DNA from: Paucihalobacter ruber
GTDB lineage: Bacteria > Bacteroidota > Bacteroidia > Flavobacteriales > Flavobacteriaceae
Direction: 5' to 3'
Assembly (NCBI RefSeq): GCF_006494535.1
Contig: NZ_VHIQ01000004.1
Location: 124,001-188,000, forward strand
DNA: 64,000 bases
Part shown: one piece after another, positions 20,428-29,407 of the stretch
Layout: each line of letters begins with the position of its first letter
How positions within the stretch are numbered: position 1 is the stretch's first letter
Made by a program: the position numbers and the translations under genes
Notes under the pieces: generated by a model
Database searches by the model: none
The model's input: only the letters and a program-made list of their open reading frames with translations
What the model was told of the DNA's origin: nothing

Positions 20428-22886
20428 AAAATGACTTCAAGACATCAACCGGCTATGAATTGGTAGTGCAATGGATGGCCAAAAGCGGAAATGCGCCATT
20501 CGATTTTCAGCAAAAAAGCTGGCAAGCCTATCACCAAGGTAAAAGTGGTATGGTAGTAGCGCCAACCGGTTTTGGAAAGACCTTTTCAATATTTTTAGCG
20601 GTGGTGATTGATTATTTAAACCATCCGCAAGACTATCAAAAGGGATTAAAACTGCTTTGGGTGAGTCCGTTGCGGTCTTTGGCCAAAGACTTGGCAAAAG
20701 CCATGAGTTTAGCCATTAACGATATTGGCTTAGACTGGCAGGTTTCGGTAAGAAATGGCGATACACCTCAAAAAGAAAGACGGGCGCAAGAGCGATTAAT
20801 GCCCGATATTCTAATTACCACACCCGAAACTATTCAATTGTTATTTACGCAAAAAAACAATTCAAAATGGTTTAAGAACCTCAATTGTTTGGTGGTAGAC
20901 GAATGGCATGAACTTTTAGGAAGCAAACGCGGTGTATTAACCGAATTGGCAGTTGGCAGATTACTTCACATTCAGCCAAAACTTCGAATTTGGGGAATTA
21001 CCGCTACCATTGGAAACTTGGAAGAAGCGGCAGAGGTGTTAATGCCATATCCACAATTAAAAAAACAATTGATTACTTCCAAACTCAAAAAGAAAATCGA
21101 TATACAACCCGTATTTCCTGATGGGGTGGAAGTCTTGCCCTGGGCCGGACATCTGGGCAGGAGTATGGCTTCAAAAATCATCCCTATTATTCAAAAACAT
21201 CGCACCACGCTTATTTTTACCAATACGCGCGGACAAGCAGAATTATGGTATCAAATCATATTAGAAGCAGCACCAGATTTAGCAGGTTTATTAGCCATTC
21301 ACCACGGCTCTATAGACGGTAAATTGCGTATTTGGATTGAAGACAGCATTGCATCCGGACAATTAAAAGCAGTGATTTGTACGTCTTCCTTAGATTTGGG
21401 TGTAGATTTCAAACCTGTTGATTGCGTTATTCAAATAGGGTCGGCTAAAGGTATTGCCAGATTTGTGCAACGTGCCGGTCGCAGTGGCCATTCGCCATAT
21501 GAGACCTCTGTTATTTATCTAGTGCCAACCAATACTTTGGAATTGCTGGAAGCTTCAGCCTTAAAACAAGCTTATAAAGATCAACATCTCGAAACCAGAG
21601 CACCGGTTGTGCTGCCTTATGATGTGTTGGTGCAATATCTGGTAACGCTGGCAACCGGCGATGGTTTTACTGCAAACGACATCTATTTTCAATTAAAACA
21701 AACACACGCTTTTAAATATTTAACCGAAGAAGATTTTGCCTGGGCTATTCAGTTTATCACTCAAGGCGGCAGTACTTTAAAGTCGTACGAAGAATTTCAC
21801 AAGGTAGCAAAAGACGACGATGGTTTTTATCGAGTAAAAAATAAGCGTATTAGCATGTTGCATCGCATGAATGTAGGCGTCATTGTAAGCGACTCCATGC
21901 TGAAGGTTAAATTTAAATCGGGCGGCTATATTGGAATGATTGAGGAGTTTTTTATTTCAAAATTAAAACCAAAAACAGCCTTTATTTTAGCCGGCCGAAC
22001 ATTGGAGCTGGATAAGGTAAAAGACATGACGGTTTACGTAAAAAGTACAAAGGCTAAAAATGCCATCACGCCAAGCTGGATGGGTGGAAGGTTACCGTTA
22101 AGCTCAAAATTAAGTGCTTATTTAAGGCTGAAATTATCTGAGGCTGCACAGATACAAACTAAAGACAAGGAGTTACAGTTTTTAAATCCGTTATGGAATT
22201 TACAACAAAGTCAGTCTCATATTCCCAAAAACGATGAGTTTTTGGTAGAATACATCCAAACCAAAGACGGATATCATTTATTTATGTACCCTTTTGAAGG
22301 CAGATTGGTACACGAAGTCATGTCTGCATTAATGGCGTTTAGATTAGGAAAAATTAAACCACTAAGCTTTACGATGGCCATGAACGACTACGGATTTGAA
22401 CTATTGAGCGATCAGCCCATTCCGTTAGATGAAATTGTGCTGAAAAAATTACTGTCGGAAGACAACTTAATGGAAGACGTTATAGGCAGTATCAACGCTT
22501 CTGAAATGGCCTCCAGAGCATTTCGGGATATTGCTGTTATTTCAGGTTTGGTGATACAATCGGCTTTTGGGCAAGTTCAAACCAATAAAAGTTTACAATC
22601 ATCATCAGGATTGATATTTAGAGTTTTAGAAGAACATGAACCTCAAAATTTATTATTGCGACAGGCTTACGAAGAAGTATTCAACCAGCAACTGGAAGAA
22701 GCGCGCTTGCGAGAAGCCATTCAACGTATCAACAACGGAAAAGTGGTTTTTAAAACATTACAATCTTTTACACCGCTTAGTTTCCCAATAAAAGTAGACA
22801 GTTTAAGAGAATCTTTAAGTAGCGAACAATTAGACAAGCGCATTAGGCGCCTTCAGCAACAGAACGAGCAATGGCAAAAAGTATAA
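20424..22886 (+). CDS. Ligase-associated Lhr-like DEAD/DEAH helicase
   Basis: An 820-residue superfamily 2 helicase related to the Lhr core. Motif I is APTGFGKTFS near residue 50, motif II is VVDEWHE (DEWH rather than DEAH), motif III is GITATIGN, and the second RecA domain carries STSLDLGVDFK-like and QRAGRSGHS motifs. A winged-helix and Lhr-type C-terminal region extends to about residue 800. It is a 3'-5' DNA translocase or helicase working with the ligase and nucleases of the same operon. It begins inside the ligase stop (4-base overlap) and overlaps pdeM by 16 bases. Confidence 0.9.
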   Translation: MKNDFKTSTGYELVVQWMAKSGNAPFDFQQKSWQAYHQGKSGMVVAPTGFGKTFSIFLAVVIDYLNHPQDYQKGLKLLWVSPLRSLAKDLAKAMSLAINDIGLDWQVSVRNGDTPQKERRAQERLMPDILITTPETIQLLFTQKNNSKWFKNLNCLVVDEWHELLGSKRGVLTELAVGRLLHIQPKLRIWGITATIGNLEEAAEVLMPYPQLKKQLITSKLKKKIDIQPVFPDGVEVLPWAGHLGRSMASKIIPIIQKHRTTLIFTNTRGQAELWYQIILEAAPDLAGLLAIHHGSIDGKLRIWIEDSIASGQLKAVICTSSLDLGVDFKPVDCVIQIGSAKGIARFVQRAGRSGHSPYETSVIYLVPTNTLELLEASALKQAYKDQHLETRAPVVLPYDVLVQYLVTLATGDGFTANDIYFQLKQTHAFKYLTEEDFAWAIQFITQGGSTLKSYEEFHKVAKDDDGFYRVKNKRISMLHRMNVGVIVSDSMLKVKFKSGGYIGMIEEFFISKLKPKTAFILAGRTLELDKVKDMTVYVKSTKAKNAITPSWMGGRLPLSSKLSAYLRLKLSEAAQIQTKDKELQFLNPLWNLQQSQSHIPKNDEFLVEYIQTKDGYHLFMYPFEGRLVHEVMSALMAFRLGKIKPLSFTMAMNDYGFELLSDQPIPLDEIVLKKLLSEDNLMEDVIGSINASEMASRAFRDIAVISGLVIQSAFGQVQTNKSLQSSSGLIFRVLEEHEPQNLLLRQAYEEVFNQQLEEARLREAIQRINNGKVVFKTLQSFTPLSFPIKVDSLRESLSSEQLDKRIRRLQQQNEQWQKV

Positions 22887-23533
22887 GTTTAGCAGAATAT
22901 CGGGTGAAATTTGCAGGTCAAACTTTGGTGCTCACCAATCTTTCAGCGATGTATATGCCAGATTCAAAGTCTCTCGTTTTAGCTGATATTCACATAGGAA
23001 AAGCTACTCATTTTCAAAAGCACGGCATTGCCATTCCCAATACAGTTTTAAAAAATGATTTGAATAAATTAGAAACGTTAATCCATTATTTCAATCCGCA
23101 AAAAATTATCGTTGTGGGCGATATGTTTCATGCCGAAAACAATTTAGAAATTCAACAATTTAAAGATTGGAAGTTGCAGTTTTCAGCTATTCAATTCATT
23201 TTAATCAAAGGTAATCACGATCACTATTATCATTCCATTTATAAAGATTTGAATGTAGAAGTTATTCAAAATGAACTAATTGCTGAAGGAATCACCTTTG
23301 TTCACAACCTGGAAGATTTTAAAGGTGAAGGTTTCAGTATTTCGGGTCATTTACATCCGGGTGTACTTGTCAAAGCAAAAGCCAGGCAACGCATTAGACT
23401 ACCCTGTTTTGCCGTTGGAAATGAGCATTTAATTATGCCCGCTTTTTCAGAATTCACCGGTTTAAACACCCGATTAGACAGTAATAGTTTCAGGTTTTTG
23501 GCTTTTACTGAAAGTGATTTTTTTGAGTTTTGA
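22871..23533 (+). CDS. pdeM: Ligase-associated endonuclease PdeM
   Basis: A 220-residue calcineurin-fold metallophosphoesterase, last gene of the repair operon. All metal motifs are visible: ADIHIGKATHFQKHG, VVGDMFHAENN, IKGNHDHYY and ISGHLHPG. The family name is ligase-associated DNA damage response endonuclease PdeM. The start lies 16 bases inside the helicase gene. The ORF ends shortly before a terminator (23546-23575) shared with the convergent TonB receptor gene. Confidence 0.9.
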   Translation: MAKSISLAEYRVKFAGQTLVLTNLSAMYMPDSKSLVLADIHIGKATHFQKHGIAIPNTVLKNDLNKLETLIHYFNPQKIIVVGDMFHAENNLEIQQFKDWKLQFSAIQFILIKGNHDHYYHSIYKDLNVEVIQNELIAEGITFVHNLEDFKGEGFSISGHLHPGVLVKAKARQRIRLPCFAVGNEHLIMPAFSEFTGLNTRLDSNSFRFLAFTESDFFEF

Positions 23534-23545
23534 AGTGTATAAAAA

Positions 23546-23575
23546 ACAGAAGTCGGTTGTTGAACCAACTTCTGT
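23546..23575. terminator. Bidirectional terminator
   Basis: ACAGAAGT-C-GGTT pairs with AACC-A-ACTTCTGT around GTTG, one mismatch in 13 positions, flanked by A and T tracts. It separates the convergent pdeM and TonB-receptor genes. Confidence 0.8.
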
Positions 23576-23590
23576 TCCTAAATTAAAATC

Positions 23591-25699
23591 TTAAAAACTA
23601 TACTGCACAAAAACAGAGAGGTTTCTACCCGGATCTGTAATGGGTGTTCTGCCAAAATTGGCTTGGTTTGTAAAGGCAAAATTAAGGTGATTGTTGTAGG
23701 TAACATCAAAAATATTAAGTGCGGCGAAACCCAAATTTAAATTTTTAAAAGGAATAACCCCAAAGCGTAAATCAACAGTTTCATAACCATTTGTGACAAT
23801 TTCATCAAAACTTGGTGCTATATTATTTTGTTGAGAAACAACACTAAATCTTAAATTAGCCCAATATTTTTCTCTTTCAAATCCAAAAGTGAATGCACTG
23901 GTAAAAGGTGCTGTTAAAGGTAAAGATTCTTGTAAATCCTTATTTTTGGTGTAAACATAGGCCAATTCACTTTTAATATAATAATCATCTAAAAAATCGA
24001 GCTGGGCCATGATTTCAAATCCGGTTTTATAGGCAGCGTCTAAGTTTCTAAATACCTTAGGGTTTACCGGTGGTGTTGTAGGACTAAATTTTCGTATTTT
24101 GGTTGTATCAACCAAGGCAACAATATAATTTTCAAAAAACGCATAATAAAAAGAAGCCTCGTATTTAAAACTATTTAAACCATTTTTAAGCGGTTCATTT
24201 CCTAAAAAACCAATTTCAAACTGGTTATTAACTTCGGCTTTTAAATTAGGATTACCAATGTATTCATAAGGATCTTGCCCAACATTAAAAGAGCTCATAA
24301 AACGTTCAATCATGTTTGCTGAGCGAACGCCTCTACCATAGGCAGCTTGTAAAACAGCAGTTTCAGATAGTTGTTTTTTTATGGAAAGCGTTCCGCTAAA
24401 ATTATGCTCTGTGCGTTTTTCTAAATCATATAAAGCTGAGAAACTTTCGTCTGGATCTTGAATTTCTGAAATTACGTTATCGTATCTCATACCAAAGGTA
24501 AAGTTGGTGCTTTTATTTAATTCATATTTGGTCTCGGTAAAAACACCCAGGTTAGTTATATAAGAATCCTGCCAAATTTTATCGGTGAAGCTTCGTGGTT
24601 CGGGCAATACATTACCGTTTACTATTTTCACTAATCGGTCTCTAAAACCGTCACGGGCAATATGCAGCGCATCAATGCCTGTAAAAACCAAAAGCTTTTC
24701 TGCAAGTTGCCATTCCAACTCGAACTTACCGCCTAAAGTGATGGCATCTACAGCAGCTTCTGCTTCGCTCATCATAAACGAAGGTCTTAATTTGTTAGAC
24801 ATTAAATGGTCTACATAGCTGTAATATGCTTTGGCTGTTAAGGCGTTTATTTTACTGCTAATGTTTCTTTTGGAATAATCTAAAGACAACATTGTGCTAT
24901 TATCGTAGTCTGTATCCATTGGTAGTGCAGCGTGTAAGACATCGCGCCCAAACGACTGACGCCAATTGGCTTGCAATCTTTCATTTTCAGAAAAGTTGTA
25001 ACCCATTTTAAATCCATAATCTATACTTCTAAATGATGAAGGAATGGTATTACCATCGCCATCTTTATAGTTTCCAAAATCTCGATAACCAAAATTACCT
25101 GTGAGATCAAATTTTTCTGCAATATGACCTAATTCAATTCTGTTAACTAAATTATCACCATTTGATTCGTATCCCGCCGAAACTTTCCCGTACCAGCCTA
25201 AATTATTAAGCTGAGGCTTATGTGTAACGAGATTAACAATTCCGCCAAATGTAGCACCATACCGCATGGTGTAAGGACCTTTCACAATTTCAATTTTAGA
25301 AATTTCTTCTGGAATAACGTGCGTTGTTATTGGATCCATTCTGTTGGGACAAGCGTGCATTACTTTTGTTCCACCGTCGTATTGCACGTTAAGTTGTTCG
25401 TATTGAGCAGCTCTAAAAGACGGGTCTATGGCGTAGTTACCGCGCTTAATAACGCTAAAGCCATTGAGATCGTTAAACAAATCGGCAACGTTTTTAGGTT
25501 GTACTACTTTTTTGGCGTATTGAATGGCTACCACACTAAAAACGGGATCTTTTTTGATACTACCGGTTACAATTACTTCATTTAGGTTAATGGTTTTTTG
25601 TTTTAAACTATCAGTTGTAACCGTTTTTACTTCCTGACTTAAGGATACGACTGTGTAGAGCAAGCAAAGTAGCGTGCTAAGGATATATTTTATGTTCAT
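23591..25699 (-). CDS. TonB-dependent receptor, OprC/NosA-like copper type
   Basis: A 702-residue outer-membrane TonB-dependent receptor. I start at the ATG giving MNIKYILSTLLCLLYTVVSL, a good signal peptide, six codons inside the longest frame. A plug domain (LNEVIVTGSI; VPEEISKIEIVKGPYTMRYGA-like segment) precedes a 22-strand-type barrel ending in VFVQYSF. In the plug, residues 114-121 read MHACPNRM. This CxxxM within a CPNxM context matches the copper site described for Pseudomonas OprC and its relative NosA, so copper is the likely cargo. It follows the 126-residue Cys/His protein gene by 122 bases and probably shares its promoter at 26276-26283. The metal assignment is by motif only. Confidence 0.82.
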   Translation of the reverse strand: MNIKYILSTLLCLLYTVVSLSQEVKTVTTDSLKQKTINLNEVIVTGSIKKDPVFSVVAIQYAKKVVQPKNVADLFNDLNGFSVIKRGNYAIDPSFRAAQYEQLNVQYDGGTKVMHACPNRMDPITTHVIPEEISKIEIVKGPYTMRYGATFGGIVNLVTHKPQLNNLGWYGKVSAGYESNGDNLVNRIELGHIAEKFDLTGNFGYRDFGNYKDGDGNTIPSSFRSIDYGFKMGYNFSENERLQANWRQSFGRDVLHAALPMDTDYDNSTMLSLDYSKRNISSKINALTAKAYYSYVDHLMSNKLRPSFMMSEAEAAVDAITLGGKFELEWQLAEKLLVFTGIDALHIARDGFRDRLVKIVNGNVLPEPRSFTDKIWQDSYITNLGVFTETKYELNKSTNFTFGMRYDNVISEIQDPDESFSALYDLEKRTEHNFSGTLSIKKQLSETAVLQAAYGRGVRSANMIERFMSSFNVGQDPYEYIGNPNLKAEVNNQFEIGFLGNEPLKNGLNSFKYEASFYYAFFENYIVALVDTTKIRKFSPTTPPVNPKVFRNLDAAYKTGFEIMAQLDFLDDYYIKSELAYVYTKNKDLQESLPLTAPFTSAFTFGFEREKYWANLRFSVVSQQNNIAPSFDEIVTNGYETVDLRFGVIPFKNLNLGFAALNIFDVTYNNHLNFAFTNQANFGRTPITDPGRNLSVFVQYSF

Positions 25700-25821
25700 G
25701 ATATGATTGTTATACAACTGGCTACCTTAAGCTAAACAATGCCTAATTAGTAACCGTTGATTTATAAATTATTCAATTAAAAAATGAAAGTATGCCTCTT
25801 TAAGGCATTATAATGAATAAT

Positions 25822-26202
25822 TTATGAGAACTGTGGTGGATGAAAACTATCAAAATCTACTAGAAATTTGTAAAGATTTTGATAGTAAGAGAGGACATTG
25901 TTGTTTACCATAGTTTTTGATTCAATTTGAAATAAGGACAATACAGAATTAAACAAAACAATCTCTTTATATTCAAAAACAGCCTCAGGTTGATTTTTTT
26001 GTTGGTCGGTTAAGCCTGAAACCGTCATGAGTTGACATTTACCTTTACACTGAGCTTCAGGCGTTTCTTTATTAACACAAAGTTTTTCTATAAAACCAAT
26101 GGGATCAAGTTCATAATAAGCATAAGTCACTGTAACAATAGTGCAGTTCAGTAAAATAAGTACTGATAATATTGCAGCAGTTATTTTAAAACTTAGACTC
26201 AT
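25822..26202 (-). CDS. Small membrane-anchored Cys/His protein
   Basis: A 126-residue protein with one N-terminal membrane segment or uncleaved signal (about 7-28). The exported part begins with C42, then C52-x3-C56 in QCKGKCQL, and the C-terminus carries HPPQ (121-124). Similar small Bacteroidetes proteins combine a CxGKC motif with a terminal HPP and lie just before TonB receptors; I know no assigned function. Together with the CPNRM receptor downstream I infer metal, probably copper, handling at the inner membrane or periplasm. Its promoter uses the same palindrome as the peroxiredoxin gene, in the opposite direction. Confidence 0.65.
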   Translation of the reverse strand: MSLSFKITAAILSVLILLNCTIVTVTYAYYELDPIGFIEKLCVNKETPEAQCKGKCQLMTVSGLTDQQKNQPEAVFEYKEIVLFNSVLSLFQIESKTMVNNNVLSYYQNLYKFLVDFDSFHPPQFS

Positions 26203-26275
26203 TTTAATTTAGATTCGGGTCTTTTGGTAAACTTCAAATGTCGATGTTTTTATCAAAAAAAATTAATTCAACCAA

Positions 26276-26349
26276 CAAAACTATTTATAAATTAAATCAA
26301 ATTGTGTGACAAATGTCACATTCATAAAAACTATCATAAACTAAATTTG
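26276..26349. promoter_or_regulatory. Divergent Crp/Fnr-type promoter pair on one palindrome
   Basis: The 16-bp dyad TGTGACAAATGTCACA (26305-26320, centre 26312.5) lies between two -7 boxes. TAAATTTG (26342-26349, plus strand) faces the peroxiredoxin; CAAAACTA (26276-26283), i.e. TAGTTTTG on the minus strand, faces the 126-residue protein and TonB receptor. Each box centre is exactly 33 bp from the dyad centre. Neither side has a TTTG -33 element. With a start site 6-8 bases past the -7 centre, the dyad sits near -40, the class II activator position. Confidence 0.72.
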
Positions 26350-26369
26350 CAATAAATAATATTAATGAT

Positions 26370-27095
26370 ATGAATACAACAGAAACAACAAATGCGGTTA
26401 AACAACAGCAAATGCCAAGAATAGGTGATAAGGCACCGGCTTTTAAAGCTGTTACTACACAAGGTGAAATTAATTTCCCCGAAGATTATAAAGGCGAATG
26501 GGTTATTTTATTTAGTCACCCGGCAGATTTCACACCTGTCTGTACGTCAGAATTTATGACTTTTGCTCATTTGGAAGAAAAATTTAACAAAGCCAATTGT
26601 AAGTTGGTAGGTTTGTCTATTGATGGTCTTTACAGTCATATAGCTTGGTTACGTACCATTAAAGATAAAATCAAATTTAACGGAATGGAAAATATCGAGG
26701 TGAAATTTCCATTAATTGAAGACATTACCATGGAAGTGGCAAATAAATATGGCATGATTCAGCCGGGTGAACATAAAACCCAAGCAGTGAGAGCTGTGTT
26801 TTTTATTGATCCTAATGGAATTGTAAGAGCCATTATTTATTATCCATTAAGTTTGGGTAGAAATTTTGATGAGATGTATCGCGCATTAATAGCTATGCAA
26901 ACTTCTGATAAATTTAATGTTGCTACGCCTGCCGATTGGGAACCAGGTAAAGATGTAATAATATCGCCTGCAGGTTCTTGTGGAGTCGCAGCAGACAGAA
27001 TGAATAACACCGATGAGTTACATTGCGATGATTGGTTTTTCTGCACCAAAAAATTAGATAAAGATTTGATATTAAATGAAATTTTAAAACCTTAA
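26370..27095 (+). CDS. Prx6-type peroxiredoxin
   Basis: A 241-residue AhpC/TSA-family peroxiredoxin of the long Prx6/archaeal type. The peroxidatic cysteine is C58 in HPADFTPVCTSEF. The conserved arginine region is near HKTQAVRAVFFIDPNG, and the Prx6 C-terminal domain follows with extra cysteines (SCGVAADRM, LHCDDWFFC) that may act as resolving or structural residues. It reduces hydrogen peroxide, organic peroxides and possibly persulfides in the cytoplasm, using thioredoxin or a similar donor; a thioredoxin is encoded 1.9 kb downstream. The ATG is about 17 bases after the expected start site of the palindrome-controlled promoter. A strong terminator follows. Confidence 0.9.
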   Translation: MNTTETTNAVKQQQMPRIGDKAPAFKAVTTQGEINFPEDYKGEWVILFSHPADFTPVCTSEFMTFAHLEEKFNKANCKLVGLSIDGLYSHIAWLRTIKDKIKFNGMENIEVKFPLIEDITMEVANKYGMIQPGEHKTQAVRAVFFIDPNGIVRAIIYYPLSLGRNFDEMYRALIAMQTSDKFNVATPADWEPGKDVIISPAGSCGVAADRMNNTDELHCDDWFFCTKKLDKDLILNEILKP

Positions 27096-27104
27096 TTCAT
27101 AAAG

Positions 27105-27132
27105 ACCGTCCTATTTTTAGGACGGTTTTTTT
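27105..27132 (+). terminator. Terminator after peroxiredoxin
   Basis: ACCGTCCTA and TAGGACGGT form a perfect 9-bp stem with a TTTTT loop, followed by seven T. Confidence 0.88.
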
Positions 27133-27177
27133 AAATGGAATATTAATCAAACACTTAATTTTCATCAAAATATAATA

Positions 27178-27208
27178 TTGCACTTTCCTTCAAGTTAAGT
27201 TATCTTTA
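27178..27208 (+). promoter_or_regulatory. Promoter of the Crp/Fnr regulator gene
   Basis: TTG (27178-27180) and TATCTTTA (27201-27208), 20 bases apart, fit the ordinary Bacteroidetes -33/-7 pair. No TGTnACA dyad occurs at the place where its target promoters have one, so the regulator seems to be made without direct autoactivation. Confidence 0.5.
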
Positions 27209-27229
27209 CAAAGTATAATTAACTAATTA

Positions 27230-27862
27230 ATGAAAGACTTACTACAAACCAACTACGGCTATTTATTTGAAGACGCCTTACTCGAAGAAATCAATAAGGC
27301 AGGCGAATTAAAACACATTAAAGCAGGAGAAAAACTAATAGAAATAGGCGATTACATTCGTTCTATGCCGCTGTTGGTAAGTGGTGCCATTAAAATTTTA
27401 CGCGAAGACAACAACGGCGATGAATTGATTTTGTATTTCCTTGAACGCGGTGATACCTGTGCCATGACCTTGTCTTGCTGTATGGGGCAATCTAAAAGCG
27501 AAATAAGAGCCGTAGCCGAAACGGATGCAGAAATTATCATGATTCCTGTTCAGAAAATGGACGAATGGATGCGTACCTATAGAAGCTGGCAAAGTTTTAT
27601 TTTACAAAGCTATCACAATAGAATGTCTGAACTTCTTGAAGCGGTTGATACCATTGCCTTTTTAAAAATGGACGAACGTTTGCTAAAATATTTAAGAGAC
27701 AAAGCTATGGTTAACCATAACGATGAAATTCAGGTAACGCATCAACAAATTGCACACGATTTACACACGTCTCGTGTGGTGATTTCAAGATTACTAAAAA
27801 GTTTAGAACATTCAGGGGCTATTTCACTTCATAGAAACAACATTAAAGTGTTGAAATTGTAA
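27230..27862 (+). CDS. Crp/Fnr-family transcriptional regulator
   Basis: A 210-residue activator-type regulator: N-terminal cyclic-nucleotide-binding-like beta-roll (about 20-125, LPLLVSGAIKILRED-like region), dimer helix, then a winged HTH (VTHQQIAHDLHTSRVVISRLLKSL, about 168-191). The beta-roll holds C77, C83 and C84 (DTCAMTLSCC), unlike the N-terminal cysteine cluster of oxygen-sensing Fnr. The arrangement suggests thiol-based sensing of peroxide, persulfide or metal, although heme or other ligands are possible. It lies in the middle of six promoters with Crp/Fnr-like palindromes at fixed spacing, so it is the best candidate to control them. The next gene's palindrome overlaps its stop codon. 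Confidence 0.85.
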   Translation: MKDLLQTNYGYLFEDALLEEINKAGELKHIKAGEKLIEIGDYIRSMPLLVSGAIKILREDNNGDELILYFLERGDTCAMTLSCCMGQSKSEIRAVAETDAEIIMIPVQKMDEWMRTYRSWQSFILQSYHNRMSELLEAVDTIAFLKMDERLLKYLRDKAMVNHNDEIQVTHQQIAHDLHTSRVVISRLLKSLEHSGAISLHRNNIKVLKL

Positions 27863-27902
27863 CATTTGTTACATTTGTAATCAATGGTTTATGGTAATTT
27901 TG
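27858..27902 (+). promoter_or_regulatory. Crp/Fnr-type promoter for cytochrome-thioredoxin
   Basis: The perfect dyad TGTAACATTTGTTACA (27858-27873) includes the regulator's stop codon. The -7 box TAATTTTG is at 27895-27902; centre-to-centre distance is 33 bp. The start codon of the cytochrome gene is 17 bases after the box. Confidence 0.75.
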
Positions 27903-27918
27903 TAATAATTTATACGTT

Positions 27919-28962
27919 ATGAAATTTTTCCAACTTTTATCCCTTATAGCAATTGTTGTTGTTCAGTCATGTGATTCTAATAAAAAAGAATCTCAATATG
28001 CTGTGAGAACTTTTGAAAAACAGCAGAATAATCAGGATCATCCCGGTAAAAAGTTAATGGAAACCAATTGCTACGTGTGCCACAGTCCAACTGCCGGCCA
28101 CGACGATAGAATTGGTCCGCCCATGATTGCCATTAAAAGACATTACATTGATAGCAACACTACTAAAGAAGACTTTATAGCCAGTATGCAATCATGGATT
28201 AAAAATCCTAATGAGGCCGATGCCAAAATGAAAGGTGCAGTACGTAGATTTGGTGTCATGCCAAAAACGCCCTATCCCGAATCTACCATAGAAAAAATTG
28301 CCGAATACATGTATGATTTTGAAATTGAACAACCCGAGTGGTTCGAGGATCATTATAATGAAATGAATCCGGGAGCAAGAGGCAAAGGAATGGGTAGAGG
28401 CCAAGGCCAAGGAAAAGGTATGGGCAACAGATATGGCGCCAATGAAAATCAGCAACAGCAACAGGTTAAATCTTATGAAGATATTGGTTTAGAATACGCC
28501 ATGAGCACCAAAGCCATTCTAGGCAAAAATTTAATGACACAAATTCAGAAAAATGGCACTGAAGCCGCAGTAGATTTTTGCAACATAAAAGCCATTCATC
28601 TAACCGATAGTATGGCAAAGGTTCACAACGCAAATATTAAACGTGTTACAGACAAGCCGAGAAATGGCGATAATTTGGCCAACCAGGAAGAACTTAGTTA
28701 TATTGCACATTTTAAATCGGTAATAGCAAAAAATCAAGAACCAGAAGCAATTGTCTTAGAAAATGAAAACGATGTAAGGTTTTATTATCCTATTACGACC
28801 AACGCTATGTGTTTACAATGTCATGGAAAACCAAATCAAGATATCACGCCAAAAACCTCACTAACATTAAAAGAACGTTATCCGGCAGATCAGGCTACGG
28901 GCTATGGTTTAAACGAAGTAAGAGGCATTTGGAGTATTAAATTTAATAAAGAACATGAGTAG
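27919..28962 (+). CDS. Di-heme c-type cytochrome lipoprotein, DUF3365
   Basis: A 347-residue exported protein with a probable lipobox (VVVQSC, C18), so it is likely anchored to a membrane. The first heme site is CYVCH (51-55) in a small class I-like cytochrome domain with the later methionine in [14 protein letters not shown]-rich linker ([18 protein letters not shown], about 153-170) leads to a second domain of the DUF3365/Tll0287 type ([17 protein letters not shown], second heme CLQCH at 298-302). Such domains are thought to sense or carry electrons. It overlaps the thioredoxin gene by 8 bases, and both follow a palindrome-controlled promoter. Confidence 0.82.
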   Translation: MKFFQLLSLIAIVVVQSCDSNKKESQYAVRTFEKQQNNQDHPGKKLMETNCYVCHSPTAGHDDRIGPPMIAIKRHYIDSNTTKEDFIASMQSWIKNPNEADAKMKGAVRRFGVMPKTPYPESTIEKIAEYMYDFEIEQPEWFEDHYNEMNPGARGKGMGRGQGQGKGMGNRYGANENQQQQQVKSYEDIGLEYAMSTKAILGKNLMTQIQKNGTEAAVDFCNIKAIHLTDSMAKVHNANIKRVTDKPRNGDNLANQEELSYIAHFKSVIAKNQEPEAIVLENENDVRFYYPITTNAMCLQCHGKPNQDITPKTSLTLKERYPADQATGYGLNEVRGIWSIKFNKEHE

Positions 28963-29251
28963 TTTTAACGAAATAATTCAGCAAAACAAACCGGTTTTAA
29001 TCGATTTTTTCGCCGAATGGTGCGGCCCGTGTAAAATGATGTCCCCGATATTAAGTGATGTCAAAGCCACTTTGGGAGATAAAGTGAGTATCATTAAAAT
29101 CGACGTAGACAAAAATCAGTCTCTCGCAGCAAAATATCAGGTAAGAGGTGTCCCAACGCTTATGCTGTTTAAAAATGGTCAACAGTTATGGCGTCAATCG
29201 GGTGTTGTTCAAAAAAACGATTTAATAGCACTCATAAATAATCATAGTTGA
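28955..29251 (+). CDS. Thioredoxin
   Basis: A 98-residue single-domain thioredoxin with the canonical active site WCGPC (22-26) and the cis-proline loop RGVPTLMLF. No signal peptide, so it is cytoplasmic. It reduces disulfides and can serve the peroxiredoxin encoded nearby. Its first bases overlap the cytochrome gene by 8, indicating co-translation. It is probably a dedicated rather than the housekeeping thioredoxin, given the operon. Confidence 0.92.
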   Translation: MSSFNEIIQQNKPVLIDFFAEWCGPCKMMSPILSDVKATLGDKVSIIKIDVDKNQSLAAKYQVRGVPTLMLFKNGQQLWRQSGVVQKNDLIALINNHS

Positions 29252-29279
29252 TTCTAACCCTAAGAATTGATTAATAGCA

Positions 29280-29311
29280 GAAAAGGCACTTGGATAAACC
29301 GGCGCCTTTTC
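29280..29311 (+). terminator. Terminator after thioredoxin
   Basis: GAAAAGGC (29280-29287) pairs with GCCTTTTC (29304-29311) across 16 bases; the T-run is short, so efficiency is uncertain. Confidence 0.6.
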
Positions 29312-29340
29312 AATTTAAAAATTTATACTTTCCTGCATAA

Positions 29341-29384
29341 ATGACAATTGTCATATTTTATTATTTATCTAGTAGATATTTTTG
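29341..29384 (+). promoter_or_regulatory. Crp/Fnr-type promoter for small membrane protein
   Basis: The perfect 14-bp dyad ATGACAATTGTCAT (29341-29354, centre 29347.5) is followed by TATTTTTG (29377-29384); the box centre is again exactly 33 bp away. The half-site here is TGACA rather than TGTAACA. Confidence 0.72.
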
Positions 29385-29407
29385 TAATGGATTTTAATAA
29401 ACATAAT

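Noticed and set aside
27230-27862. Oxygen-sensing Fnr with an Fe-S cluster
   Set aside because: The cysteines are in the beta-roll (77, 83, 84), not the N-terminal cluster required for the [4Fe-4S] Fnr type.
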